DNA of 5,670 bases, from NCBI GenBank assembly GCA_002483395.1, contig DLHV01000027.1:2216-7885 (forward strand). Direction: 5' to 3'. Both the position numbers and the translations under genes were made by a program. This document shows, one piece after another, positions 1 to 5,264 of the stretch. This DNA comes from Chloracidobacterium sp. UBA7659 (GTDB taxonomy: Bacteria > Acidobacteriota > Blastocatellia > Pyrinomonadales > Pyrinomonadaceae). Under the pieces are notes generated by a model that saw only the letters and a program-made list of their open reading frames with translations, did no database searches and was not told the DNA's origin. Numbering within the stretch: the first letter of the stretch is position 1; each line of letters begins with the position of its first letter.

Positions 1-159
1 GTCGCCGACGAGGATGATATCGACACCGGCTTCATCGACGATTCGGGCGGTCGGGTAATCATACGCGGTCAGACAAACCAGCTTTTCGCCCTTTTCCTTG
101 GCAGCGCGAAGGGCCGGAACGTAAACTTTTTCGGGTTGGTCGGGTTTTAGGTAGGCCAT
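1..159 (-). CDS. panB: 3-methyl-2-oxobutanoate hydroxymethyltransferase PanB, N-terminal part
   Basis: PanB transfers a hydroxymethyl group from methylenetetrahydrofolate to 2-oxoisovalerate, giving ketopantoate, the first committed step of pantothenate and CoA synthesis in the cytoplasm. I translated the minus strand from the ATG at 159-157: 53 codons run off the window edge. The protein begins [18 protein letters not shown] and then shows the family signature [20 protein letters not shown] followed by VDIILVGD. The TAYDYP stretch and the VGD (metal-binding aspartate region) are the conserved start of the TIM barrel. The gene lies 38 bp downstream of folK on the same strand, so the two are probably cotranscribed; PanB uses a folate cofactor, which gives the pairing some metabolic sense. 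No clear Shine-Dalgarno sequence precedes the ATG. The rest of the gene is outside the window. Confidence 0.93.
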   Translation of the reverse strand, partial: MAYLKPDQPEKVYVPALRAAKEKGEKLVCLTAYDYPTARIVDEAGVDIILVGD

Positions 160-169
160 AAAATTGTGA

Positions 170-203
170 TAAGTCTAGCCGTTCACGGTTTTTAAGTCTA
201 GCC
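170..203. repeat. 11-bp direct repeat between folK and panB
   Basis: The 11-mer TAAGTCTAGCC occurs at 170-180 and again at 193-203, 23 bp apart. The right copy contains the folK stop codon (TAG on the minus strand, 200-198), and the left copy lies 10 bp upstream of the panB ATG. It looks like a small local tandem duplication. No function can be assigned. Confidence 0.6.
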
Positions 204-743
204 ATTTGACGATAAATGCATGTTGCTGTTCGTATTCGGGTTCCAGCGTGCGACATGCGAGTTGTCCTCGCATTCGTGTAAAAGCGTGCTGATGTTCTTG
301 TTAAAAATCGGATGAGTATAAGTAGGCGCGACCTCATTCATGGGAACGAGCACGAATCTTCGTGAATGAGCCCGTGGGTGTGGAACTGTCAGGAACGGTG
401 TGTCAACCTTTTCTTGCTCGTAGAAAAGCAGGTCTAGGTCGATGGTGCGCGGTTTTTTGAGTGACTTGTCCGTCCGCTCGAGCAGGTATTCAATCCGGAG
501 CATGCGGGCAAGCATTTGTGTAGGTGTGATGCCTTCCGCCTTTATCTCCGCGACCATGTTCAGAAAGTTTGGGGAGTCTTCGTCAAAGCCGACCGGTTCG
601 GTTTCGTAGATAGCCGAAAGCTTGGTGACGGCAAAGCTCGCCTCCAAAAGCCCGCGGACAGCGAGCAGGAGATTTCCCGCCCGGTCGCCCAGGTTCGACC
701 CGATTCCGACGTATGCTGTGATTGATTCGGATTCCACAATCAA
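198..743 (-). CDS. folK: 2-amino-4-hydroxy-6-hydroxymethyldihydropteridine pyrophosphokinase (HPPK)
   Basis: HPPK moves pyrophosphate from ATP to 6-hydroxymethyl-7,8-dihydropterin in folate synthesis (cytoplasmic, monomeric). The 181-aa product has the family motifs in order: YVGIGSNLGD at residues 11-20, YETEPVG at 46-52, and PRTIDLDLLFY at 98-108, whose D102 and D104 correspond to the two magnesium-binding aspartates. PHPRAHSRRFVLVPMNEVAP follows at 121-140. The length is normal for HPPK, with a polar, non-conserved tail of about 25 residues. The start is probably TTG (743-741), because it overlaps the upstream toxin-frame stop by 4 bp (TTGA); a GTG two codons later (737-735) is an equally plausible start. 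Neither has a clear Shine-Dalgarno sequence, so translation may depend on coupling to the upstream gene. panB follows, probably in the same operon. Confidence 0.95.
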   Translation of the reverse strand: MIVESESITAYVGIGSNLGDRAGNLLLAVRGLLEASFAVTKLSAIYETEPVGFDEDSPNFLNMVAEIKAEGITPTQMLARMLRIEYLLERTDKSLKKPRTIDLDLLFYEQEKVDTPFLTVPHPRAHSRRFVLVPMNEVAPTYTHPIFNKNISTLLHECEDNSHVARWNPNTNSNMHLSSNG

Positions 744-1064
744 AGTTTGAAAAGCGTTCGCAATCGCTCGTCAATTTCTTTTTGTTGCGATGAAGACAAC
801 TCGCCCAACTCACGCAGGATAATTGATTTTGTGACCGTCATCAAACGATGCAGTCGAAGAGTTGAGGAAACTTTCAAGCCTGTTACAGGAAAATCGGCGT
901 CGGCTTTGTCTATGATAAGGTCGGTTGACGAGGAATGGGAGGAAACCTGGCTTGTAATGAATGCCTTGCAGCTTGATTTTATTGGTCAAACAGACAGCCG
1001 GACGCACTTTGTTCGCTGATAGATCATCAAATGGGAACGGTACGAGAACGATTTTATACTTCAT
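740..1064 (-). pseudogene. MazF/PemK-like endoribonuclease toxin, frameshifted
   Basis: Toxins of this fold usually cut mRNA and are held inactive by the antitoxin encoded just upstream. The ATG frame (1064) starts MKYKIVLVPFPFDDLSANK then VRPAVCLTN, a typical MazF/PemK N-terminus with the strand-loop FPFDD and the KVRPAV motif. After about codon 28 the similarity stops, and this frame ends at a TGA at 812-810 (84 aa). The +1 frame carries the missing C-terminal half: AFITSQVSS, STDLIIDKADADFPVTGLKV, SSTLRLHRLMTVTKSII, then LRELGELSSSQQKEIDERLR, ending at a TGA at 742-740. A TGA in that frame at 988-986 limits the break to about 986-964. Removing one base there, for example from AAAA or GG, rejoins the frames into roughly 107 aa. 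The junction also seems a few residues shorter than I expect for the family, so a small deletion is possible. The ATG overlaps the antitoxin stop (ATGA). Decay, sequencing error and, less likely, programmed frameshifting all remain open. Confidence 0.8.
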
Positions 1065-1300
1065 CGGTCAATTGGCTTTCCATCCGCCACAGTATAGATG
1101 TCTTCGTCGGGATCATTCAGAAAATCGAACGCCTGATTCTTCGAAGCCGCTCGTTGCCATTCGTTTTCGCCGAAATCTCCGCTTTCCGGGAACAAAACAA
1201 TTATGCGCACTGATGTCGGTTCGTCCACGGCAAATGTTTCATCAATTACGATTCGCCCGTTTTGTTCAATCGTTCCGGTTGTTTCAATCGCTGTCAGCAT
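1061..1300 (-). CDS. Small antitoxin-like protein paired with the MazF/PemK-like toxin
   Basis: This 79-aa acidic protein starts at the ATG at 1300-1298 and ends in an ATGA overlap with the toxin ATG, the usual arrangement for a cotranslated toxin-antitoxin pair. Residues 5-36 (IETTGTIEQNGRIVIDETFA, then VRIIVLF) look like a short beta-rich N-terminal region of the kind that forms antitoxin dimers and binds DNA. The C-terminal half is acidic with short aromatic motifs (ENEWQRAASKNQAFDFLNDP, then DEDIYTVADGKP), a layout expected of a segment that wraps the toxin. I recognise the style as one of the unnamed antitoxins found next to PemK/MazF toxins, but cannot give a family name. No good Shine-Dalgarno sequence is visible. 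If the toxin is dead, this antitoxin could be a relic or could still act as a repressor. Confidence 0.75.
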   Translation of the reverse strand: MLTAIETTGTIEQNGRIVIDETFAVDEPTSVRIIVLFPESGDFGENEWQRAASKNQAFDFLNDPDEDIYTVADGKPIDR

Positions 1301-1544
1301 AATGGATGAATTTTATGAGATTTCACGCAAAAGAGCGAATTTGCAAGCGGCGCTTTTAACCAAAATAGTGTCAATAATACATTTGCAGCGTAAGATTTAT
1401 ATGCAACAGAGAGTTTCACGCCGCCGCGCAAATCCTGCGATTTACTTTTGTCCCGAACAATGCTTCAATAAAGGCAGGTTGAAAGACTAATCCAGCAGTG
1501 TTTTCCGCGGAGAACACTCGGGCGGATGCCAGGTGTGATCCGTC
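1301..1544. other. Divergent intergenic region between the two gene clusters
   Basis: This 244-bp stretch separates the minus-strand antitoxin/folK cluster from the plus-strand AlbA_2 gene, so it should hold promoters for both. The antitoxin-proximal part (1301-1420) is AT-rich. A TTGACA lies on the minus strand at 1374-1369 but has no fitting -10 box. Near the AlbA_2 gene are a 22-bp palindrome (1497-1518) and a short inverted repeat, CGGAT/ATCCG (1523-1542), ending 2 bp before the TTG start. I see no RNA gene or mobile-element end here. Confidence 0.55.
1497..1518. promoter_or_regulatory. 22-bp near-perfect palindrome, possible operator
   Basis: The half-site AGTGTTTTCCG is followed at once by its near-complement CGGAGAACACT. 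Ten of eleven base pairs match, the exception being T1503 against G1512, and the centre lies between 1507 and 1508. There is no loop, which fits a binding site for a dimeric DNA-binding protein better than an RNA hairpin. It ends 26 bp before the TTG start of the AlbA_2 gene. No regulator is identified; an operator role is inferred from symmetry and position. Confidence 0.45.
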
Positions 1545-2864
1545 TTGACAAAAATATTCACGCCGAAACTTATGCCACGCAGAAAGTTCCGACACACCCA
1601 ACGTTTTGATCCTGCCGGAGATCGTTCTCACCAGGAATACATTCTCAACCAGCCGGCTCAGCTTACAACGCGATCCGAATTACTGCGTTTGATCAGGGGC
1701 GGCGAAGACACGTATCTCGAGCTCAAGGTGAAACTGTCGAATCCCGAAAGAATCACCCAGGGCATCGTCGCGCTGGCTAACACCAGCGGCGGTACGATAA
1801 TTTTCGGTGTTACGGACCAGTTTCGAATCGAGGGCGTGAATGACCCGGAAGCGGTGCGTGACGAATTGGTGCGTATCTGCCGCGAGGAGATCGTCCCGCC
1901 GATCGTACCGCTGCTCGACATGATTGCGTTTGCTAGCGGCAAGCGCGTCGTCGTCATCGATGTCGAAGCGAGAAACCGGCCGTATCGAACGCGCGACGGG
2001 CGTTTTTACATGCGATTTGGGGCCGAGAAGAGGGAAGTTGCACGGGAACAATTGTCGATGTGGCTGGATGAGATCAGGCCGCTCGGGTATGAGAATATCC
2101 CGCTGTTCAATGGCAATGAAAAAGATTTTGACGATGGCCTGCTTTGGACGTTTGCAAGCGAGTTCGAAGAGATCAATCAGAATATTAACCTGTACCAAAC
2201 GGCGGAATTTTTGAAAAAGGACCTGCTGCTTGCGGTTGGGGCTGGCGATGATTTTTTTCCGACTGTCGCGGCAGTCACACTTTTCGGTAAAAATGATCGC
2301 GTCGGCGAAATGTTTCCGCGATCGGGTGTGAAGGTCTCGCGGTTCTCGGGTGAGAACGGCGATGCACAGTTGATAGAAACAATCGAACTCCAGGGGAATT
2401 TGCTGTCACTATACGAATCGATACAGCGCTTTGTGCTGCGTTACGTCGATCTGCTCAAGGAGAAGCCGAAGAAGGCTGCGCCTATTGATAGTCTGCATGT
2501 TCGGCCGCGAAGCGTATATCATCTTTACGCAATCCGCGAGGCGATCGCGAACGCCATCGTCCATCGTGACCTCGCCTTGCGCGACATCCCGACGCGGATA
2601 AACATCTACGACACCGCGATCGAATTTATCAACGCCCGCCGGACGAACGGTTTTGTCCCACCCGCTTCGAGGGCGATGCGCTACGGCATCACGCAGCGGC
2701 TTAACCCGCAGATCGCGGCCGTCTTCAATCGCCGCGAATACGGCGCGAACGTTCCACGCGGCGGATTGCCGATGGTGTTGAAACAAGCATCGAATTTTTC
2801 GGGAAGACGCGCCGAAATTTTTACGTCAAATGATGAATTTAAGCTAAAAATTTTTGCGGCTTAG
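1545..2864 (+). CDS. ATP-binding protein with Schlafen AlbA_2 domain and RecG-C-like HATPase region
   Basis: The 439-aa protein has two recognisable parts. Residues about 44-170 match the AlbA_2 (Schlafen, formerly 'divergent AAA_4') domain: GGEDTYLELKVKLSN at 52-66 (the ExxxxExK element), IVALANTSGGTIIFGV at 74-89, and GRFYMRFGAEKREVAREQL at 152-170. A linker contains FPTVAAVTLFGKN (238-250). Residues about 318-439 resemble the HATPase_c_4 region, with REAIANAIVHRD at 331-342 carrying E332, N336 and H340 like the N-box of GHKL ATPases, then RINIYDTAIEFINA and a glycine-rich YGANVPRGGLPMVL segment. The more usual NPG after the IEF strand reads NAR here. Such proteins are often annotated as transcriptional regulators or ATP-binding proteins; some Schlafen relatives are RNases, and the bacterial role is mostly unknown. 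An in-frame stop at 1536 leaves only TTG 1545 or ATG 1572 as starts. ATG 1572 has no ribosome site; TTG 1545 has a weak AGG. The stop is TAG 2862-2864. Confidence 0.85.
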   Translation: MTKIFTPKLMPRRKFRHTQRFDPAGDRSHQEYILNQPAQLTTRSELLRLIRGGEDTYLELKVKLSNPERITQGIVALANTSGGTIIFGVTDQFRIEGVNDPEAVRDELVRICREEIVPPIVPLLDMIAFASGKRVVVIDVEARNRPYRTRDGRFYMRFGAEKREVAREQLSMWLDEIRPLGYENIPLFNGNEKDFDDGLLWTFASEFEEINQNINLYQTAEFLKKDLLLAVGAGDDFFPTVAAVTLFGKNDRVGEMFPRSGVKVSRFSGENGDAQLIETIELQGNLLSLYESIQRFVLRYVDLLKEKPKKAAPIDSLHVRPRSVYHLYAIREAIANAIVHRDLALRDIPTRINIYDTAIEFINARRTNGFVPPASRAMRYGITQRLNPQIAAVFNRREYGANVPRGGLPMVLKQASNFSGRRAEIFTSNDEFKLKIFAA

Positions 2865-2875
2865 TATTAGTGGAA

Positions 2876-2903
2876 GTATCAAAATGAGTGCTGCATATGA
2901 TAC
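2876..2903. promoter_or_regulatory. Inverted repeat upstream of the Phd-like antitoxin, possible operator
   Basis: GTATCA at 2876-2881 and its exact complement TGATAC at 2898-2903 flank a 16-bp spacer; a third related half-site, GTATGA, lies at 2912-2917 across the antitoxin ATG. TATGAT at 2896-2901 matches a -10 box at five of six positions but has no convincing -35. Phd/YefM antitoxins normally repress their own operon through inverted sites in this place, so this is a candidate autoregulatory region. The arms are short and chance is not excluded. Confidence 0.3.
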
Positions 2904-2913
2904 GATATTAAGT

Positions 2914-3207
2914 ATGAATTTTATAGAAGATATTCAAACGCTGAGCGAATTTAAGAAAAATGCTTCAAAATTGATCAAACAGGTCCGGAAAACCAAACGC
3001 CCGCTCGTGCTAACGGTCAATGGCAAGCCTGCGGTCGTAATCCAAGACCCTGCGATGTATCAATCAATAGTCAAGGATCAGGAATATTGGGAAACAGTGA
3101 CAGCACTCAAGGAAGGGCTGAAAGATATTGATAACCACAAGAATTGGCCCACCCAGCAGGAAGCGTTTGAGACGATTCGGGCTAAGATCAAAGAGAAATA
3201 TTCCTAG
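2914..3207 (+). CDS. Type II antitoxin, Phd/YefM family
   Basis: This 97-aa protein is predicted to bind its operator through its N-terminal fold and to neutralise the downstream RelE/ParE-like toxin with its C-terminal helices. Residues 1-50 fit Phd/YefM: FIEDIQTLSEFKKNASKLIK, then QVRKTKRPLVLTVNGKPAVV and IQDPAMYQ. The S-E-F-K-K-N-A positions and the VLTVNGKPAVVI strand are the family hallmark. Residues 55-97 are charged and helical, ending AFETIRAKIKEKYS. I chose the ATG at 2914 because the conserved fold begins at MNFIEDIQ. An in-frame ATG at 2884 would add MSAAYDTILS and has a better ribosome site (GGAAG at 2872-2876, 7 bp spacing), so the start is uncertain. The toxin gene follows after 3 bp, pointing to one operon with coupled translation. 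Confidence 0.88.
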   Translation: MNFIEDIQTLSEFKKNASKLIKQVRKTKRPLVLTVNGKPAVVIQDPAMYQSIVKDQEYWETVTALKEGLKDIDNHKNWPTQQEAFETIRAKIKEKYS

Positions 3208-3210
3208 CGG

Positions 3211-3516
3211 ATGAGCGATATTTATAAAGTGCGAATCGCTAGAGAAGCCTTGAACGATTTATGGCGGTCCTTTGAATGGGGAGTAGAAAACTGGGGATTG
3301 GAACGGGCAAAGAAATGGTTCGATCAAATGGATGAGTTGATTCACGTTCGTTTGACCGAAATGCCTTACTCAAATCCTCTTGCCCCTGAAACGTTCGAAT
3401 TTGATTCTGAGATCAGACAATTATTGGCTGGACGATACCGCGTTTTGTACACCATCGAAGGTGGCGAGGTCTTGGTCATCAGAGTTAGAGGCCCATATTC
3501 CAATCTAAAAGGCTGA
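3211..3516 (+). CDS. Type II toxin, RelE/ParE superfamily
   Basis: This 101-aa protein has the size and shape of a RelE/ParE toxin: YKVRIAREALNDLWRSFEWG at 5-24 forms the first strand and helix, the second helix follows (ERAKKWFDQMDELIHVRLTE), then MPYSNPLAPE (51-60) and the core sheet EIRQLLAGRYRVLYTIEGGE (67-86) and VLVIRVRG (87-94). R69, R75, R77, R91 and R93 supply the basic surface usual in this fold. RelE members cut mRNA on the ribosome and ParE members poison gyrase; the sequence does not let me choose. It starts 3 bp after the antitoxin stop with only a weak ribosome site, so synthesis likely depends on antitoxin translation. No truncation is visible. The next gene is in the same frame, four codons past this TGA. 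Confidence 0.88.
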   Translation: MSDIYKVRIAREALNDLWRSFEWGVENWGLERAKKWFDQMDELIHVRLTEMPYSNPLAPETFEFDSEIRQLLAGRYRVLYTIEGGEVLVIRVRGPYSNLKG

Positions 3517-3528
3517 ACATCGTTTTTA

Positions 3529-5142
3529 GTGCCAGTTAAACCAATACAGTCTTTTGTTTCCCAAATGTATAAGCGGAAGCCGTCGGAATTGGTCTGGCCG
3601 GCGATTTTCTCAATTGCGGTCGGCGTTCTTTTCCTAATCTATATCACAGGTATTACGACCAATCCACCCGGCTTTTATGTTGACGAGTCCGGTCTTTCGT
3701 ACAACGCTTACCTGGTTTCGCAAACTGGTGCCGGCGAGTTCGGGCCGCGTTTTCCTTTATATTTCCAGCTTTACACGGGCGGCTTTACGCAGTATTCGAA
3801 CCCGACGCAGATCTATCTGCTTGCCTTGGTCTTTAAGCTGTTCGGGCCGGGCATTTTGATCTCGCGGCTGCTTGCCGCGGCCTCGGTCTTTGCGGCCAGT
3901 TTGCTGTTGGGTGCATTGGCCGCAAGGATTTCGGGCAAACGGGTGATCGGCGTTCTCGTGGCGTTTTGTGCTTTATTGACGCCGTGGCTTTTTGAAGTCA
4001 GCCGGTTGGTGCTGGAGACTTTTTTCTATCCGATGGCGGTGGTGCTTTTCCTGTGGGCGGTTTACGGCGCCCAGCGTAAGAACAAATGGAGGTGGACCGG
4101 CAGTACCGCAGTCGCACTGACGTTGACGCTGCTCACTTACAGTTACACGATCGGAAGGCTGCTCGGCCCGCTTCTCGCTTTGAGCCTGATCTGCTTTGCG
4201 GTGAATAGGGATCGACTATTCTCAATCTTCAAAACGTGGGTTTTGTATGGATTGACGTTAATACCACTTGCCGTATTCATAAAGCAAAACCCTGACATTA
4301 CGACGAGGTTTTACCTGTTGTCGTATATAAAGCCGGACACTTCGCTGGTCGAGATCGTAATTAGATTCGCAAGCCGTTTTGTTGAGGATCTCAATCCCAT
4401 CCGGCTGCTCACAATCGGCGACATAAACCCGCGGCATCATTTACCGGACGCACTCGGCAGTTTTTTTGTGGCGGCGTTTATTTTGGCGGTGATTGGTATC
4501 GCAGTCGTAATCGTCCGGCATCGAGGCGATCCGTGGTGGAGATTCGTTCTGGTAGGATTATTGGCTTCGGTTGTGCCGGGAGCTTTGACGGTTGACACGC
4601 TCCACACTCTGCGGATGATAGCATATCCGATCTTTCTGCTGTTGTTAATGGTTCCGGCCCTCGAATGGCTGCTTGAGAAGAAGGAATCTCAAGTTGGGGT
4701 TGATGAAGCTGAATCCAATAAACCGCACGAAAATAAAAAATCTGCCAGCGATTCGATCTTCCCGTTGCCGCTCCGAAACGGAATTTTGGCGGCATTGTTA
4801 GCATTAACTGTCGTGGAGGCCTCGTACTTTCATTGGAAATATTATCGGGAAGGCGGCAATCGCGGATATGTTTTCGATTCAGCCTATAAAGATCTTTACG
4901 ACGCAGCCGTTGCCCAGCCGAACAGGCCGATATATCTTGTCGATGCGTATTGGGGGCCGGCGTATATTCACTCCTTCTGGTATGCGACGCTCGAGGGACG
5001 AGACACTGGTGAATTCATCCACCAACCTTACGGAGTTCGTCCTCCGGCCCGATCGATCGTCATCAGCACCGAACAGAATTGCACTGCCTGTGCGATGATA
5101 CGCCGCAGCGGCGACTATCTGCTTTACACGACCACAAAGTGA
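3529..5142 (+). CDS. GT39-like (GT-C fold) multi-spanning membrane glycosyltransferase
   Basis: The 537-aa protein is very hydrophobic. I count about 11-12 likely membrane spans, near residues 22-42, 92-110, 111-133, 139-155, 161-180, 189-207, 208-226, 233-251, 311-330, 338-356, 362-382 and 413-432. After the first span comes NPPGFYVDESGLSYNAYLVS (45-64); its D52-E53 pair sits where GT-C enzymes such as PMT/ArnT have their catalytic acidic residue in the first external loop. LHTLRMIAYPIFLLLL (358-373) resembles the late TM motif of GT39-like proteins. Such enzymes transfer sugars from polyprenyl-phosphate donors to lipid or protein acceptors on the outer face of the cytoplasmic membrane; donor and acceptor are unknown here. 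A charged stretch (384-410) and an external domain (433-537) with C518-TA-C521 complete it. The start is GTG 3529, 12 bp after the toxin stop; ATG 3565 (MYKRKPSEL) is an alternative. Neither has a good ribosome site. Confidence 0.75.
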   Translation: MPVKPIQSFVSQMYKRKPSELVWPAIFSIAVGVLFLIYITGITTNPPGFYVDESGLSYNAYLVSQTGAGEFGPRFPLYFQLYTGGFTQYSNPTQIYLLALVFKLFGPGILISRLLAAASVFAASLLLGALAARISGKRVIGVLVAFCALLTPWLFEVSRLVLETFFYPMAVVLFLWAVYGAQRKNKWRWTGSTAVALTLTLLTYSYTIGRLLGPLLALSLICFAVNRDRLFSIFKTWVLYGLTLIPLAVFIKQNPDITTRFYLLSYIKPDTSLVEIVIRFASRFVEDLNPIRLLTIGDINPRHHLPDALGSFFVAAFILAVIGIAVVIVRHRGDPWWRFVLVGLLASVVPGALTVDTLHTLRMIAYPIFLLLLMVPALEWLLEKKESQVGVDEAESNKPHENKKSASDSIFPLPLRNGILAALLALTVVEASYFHWKYYREGGNRGYVFDSAYKDLYDAAVAQPNRPIYLVDAYWGPAYIHSFWYATLEGRDTGEFIHQPYGVRPPARSIVISTEQNCTACAMIRRSGDYLLYTTTK

Positions 5143-5144
5143 AA

Positions 5145-5229
5145 GGCAGAAACCCAAGCGGTAGCGAGGGTGCATTCTGATTCTGCAATCCGAGATCAGA
5201 ACACACTCCCTACCGGTCGTGTTTCTGCC
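5145..5229. repeat. Nested 85-bp inverted repeat (MITE-, BIME- or REP-like)
   Basis: Three nested stems share one centre. GGCAGAAAC (5145-5153) pairs perfectly with GTTTCTGCC (5221-5229). GGTAGCGAGGGTG (5160-5172) pairs with CACACTCCCTACC (5202-5214) at 11 of 13 positions. TTCTGAT (5175-5181) pairs perfectly with ATCAGAA (5195-5201), leaving a 13-nt loop. No T-run follows on either side, so it is not a standard intrinsic terminator. It starts 3 bp after the glycosyltransferase stop and ends 35 bp before the MFS start. The two similar halves in opposite orientation suggest a paired extragenic palindrome or a short non-autonomous mobile element. Confidence 0.65.
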
Positions 5230-5264
5230 CGCGCGGCGGTGTTAAGCTGACTCTTCGCGGAAAT

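Noticed and set aside
1369..1374. Minus-strand TTGACA as a -35 box for the antitoxin operon
   Set aside because: No -10-like hexamer occurs 16-18 bp downstream (the sequence there is GC-rich), so it cannot be called a promoter.
1302..1490. Plus-strand reading frame of 62 codons from ATG 1302 (MDEFYEISRKRANLQ...)
   Set aside because: No ribosome site, no family I recognise, and it lies across the divergent promoter region. A chance frame is more likely, though a small peptide cannot be excluded.
1545..1573. TTGACA at 1545-1550 as a -35 box with ACTTAT at 1568-1573 as -10
   Set aside because: The -10 matches only three of six bases, and the transcript would begin after both possible start codons of the AlbA_2 gene.
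1416..1631. Minus-strand 71-codon frame running from inside the AlbA_2 5' end into the intergenic region
   Set aside because: It is partly antisense to the AlbA_2 N-terminus, has no ribosome site and shows no recognisable domain.
2840..2863. TAAGC/GCTTA arms around AAAAATTTTT at the end of the AlbA_2 gene as a terminator
   Set aside because: It is weak and AT-rich, lies inside the coding sequence, and lacks a GC stem followed by a T-run.
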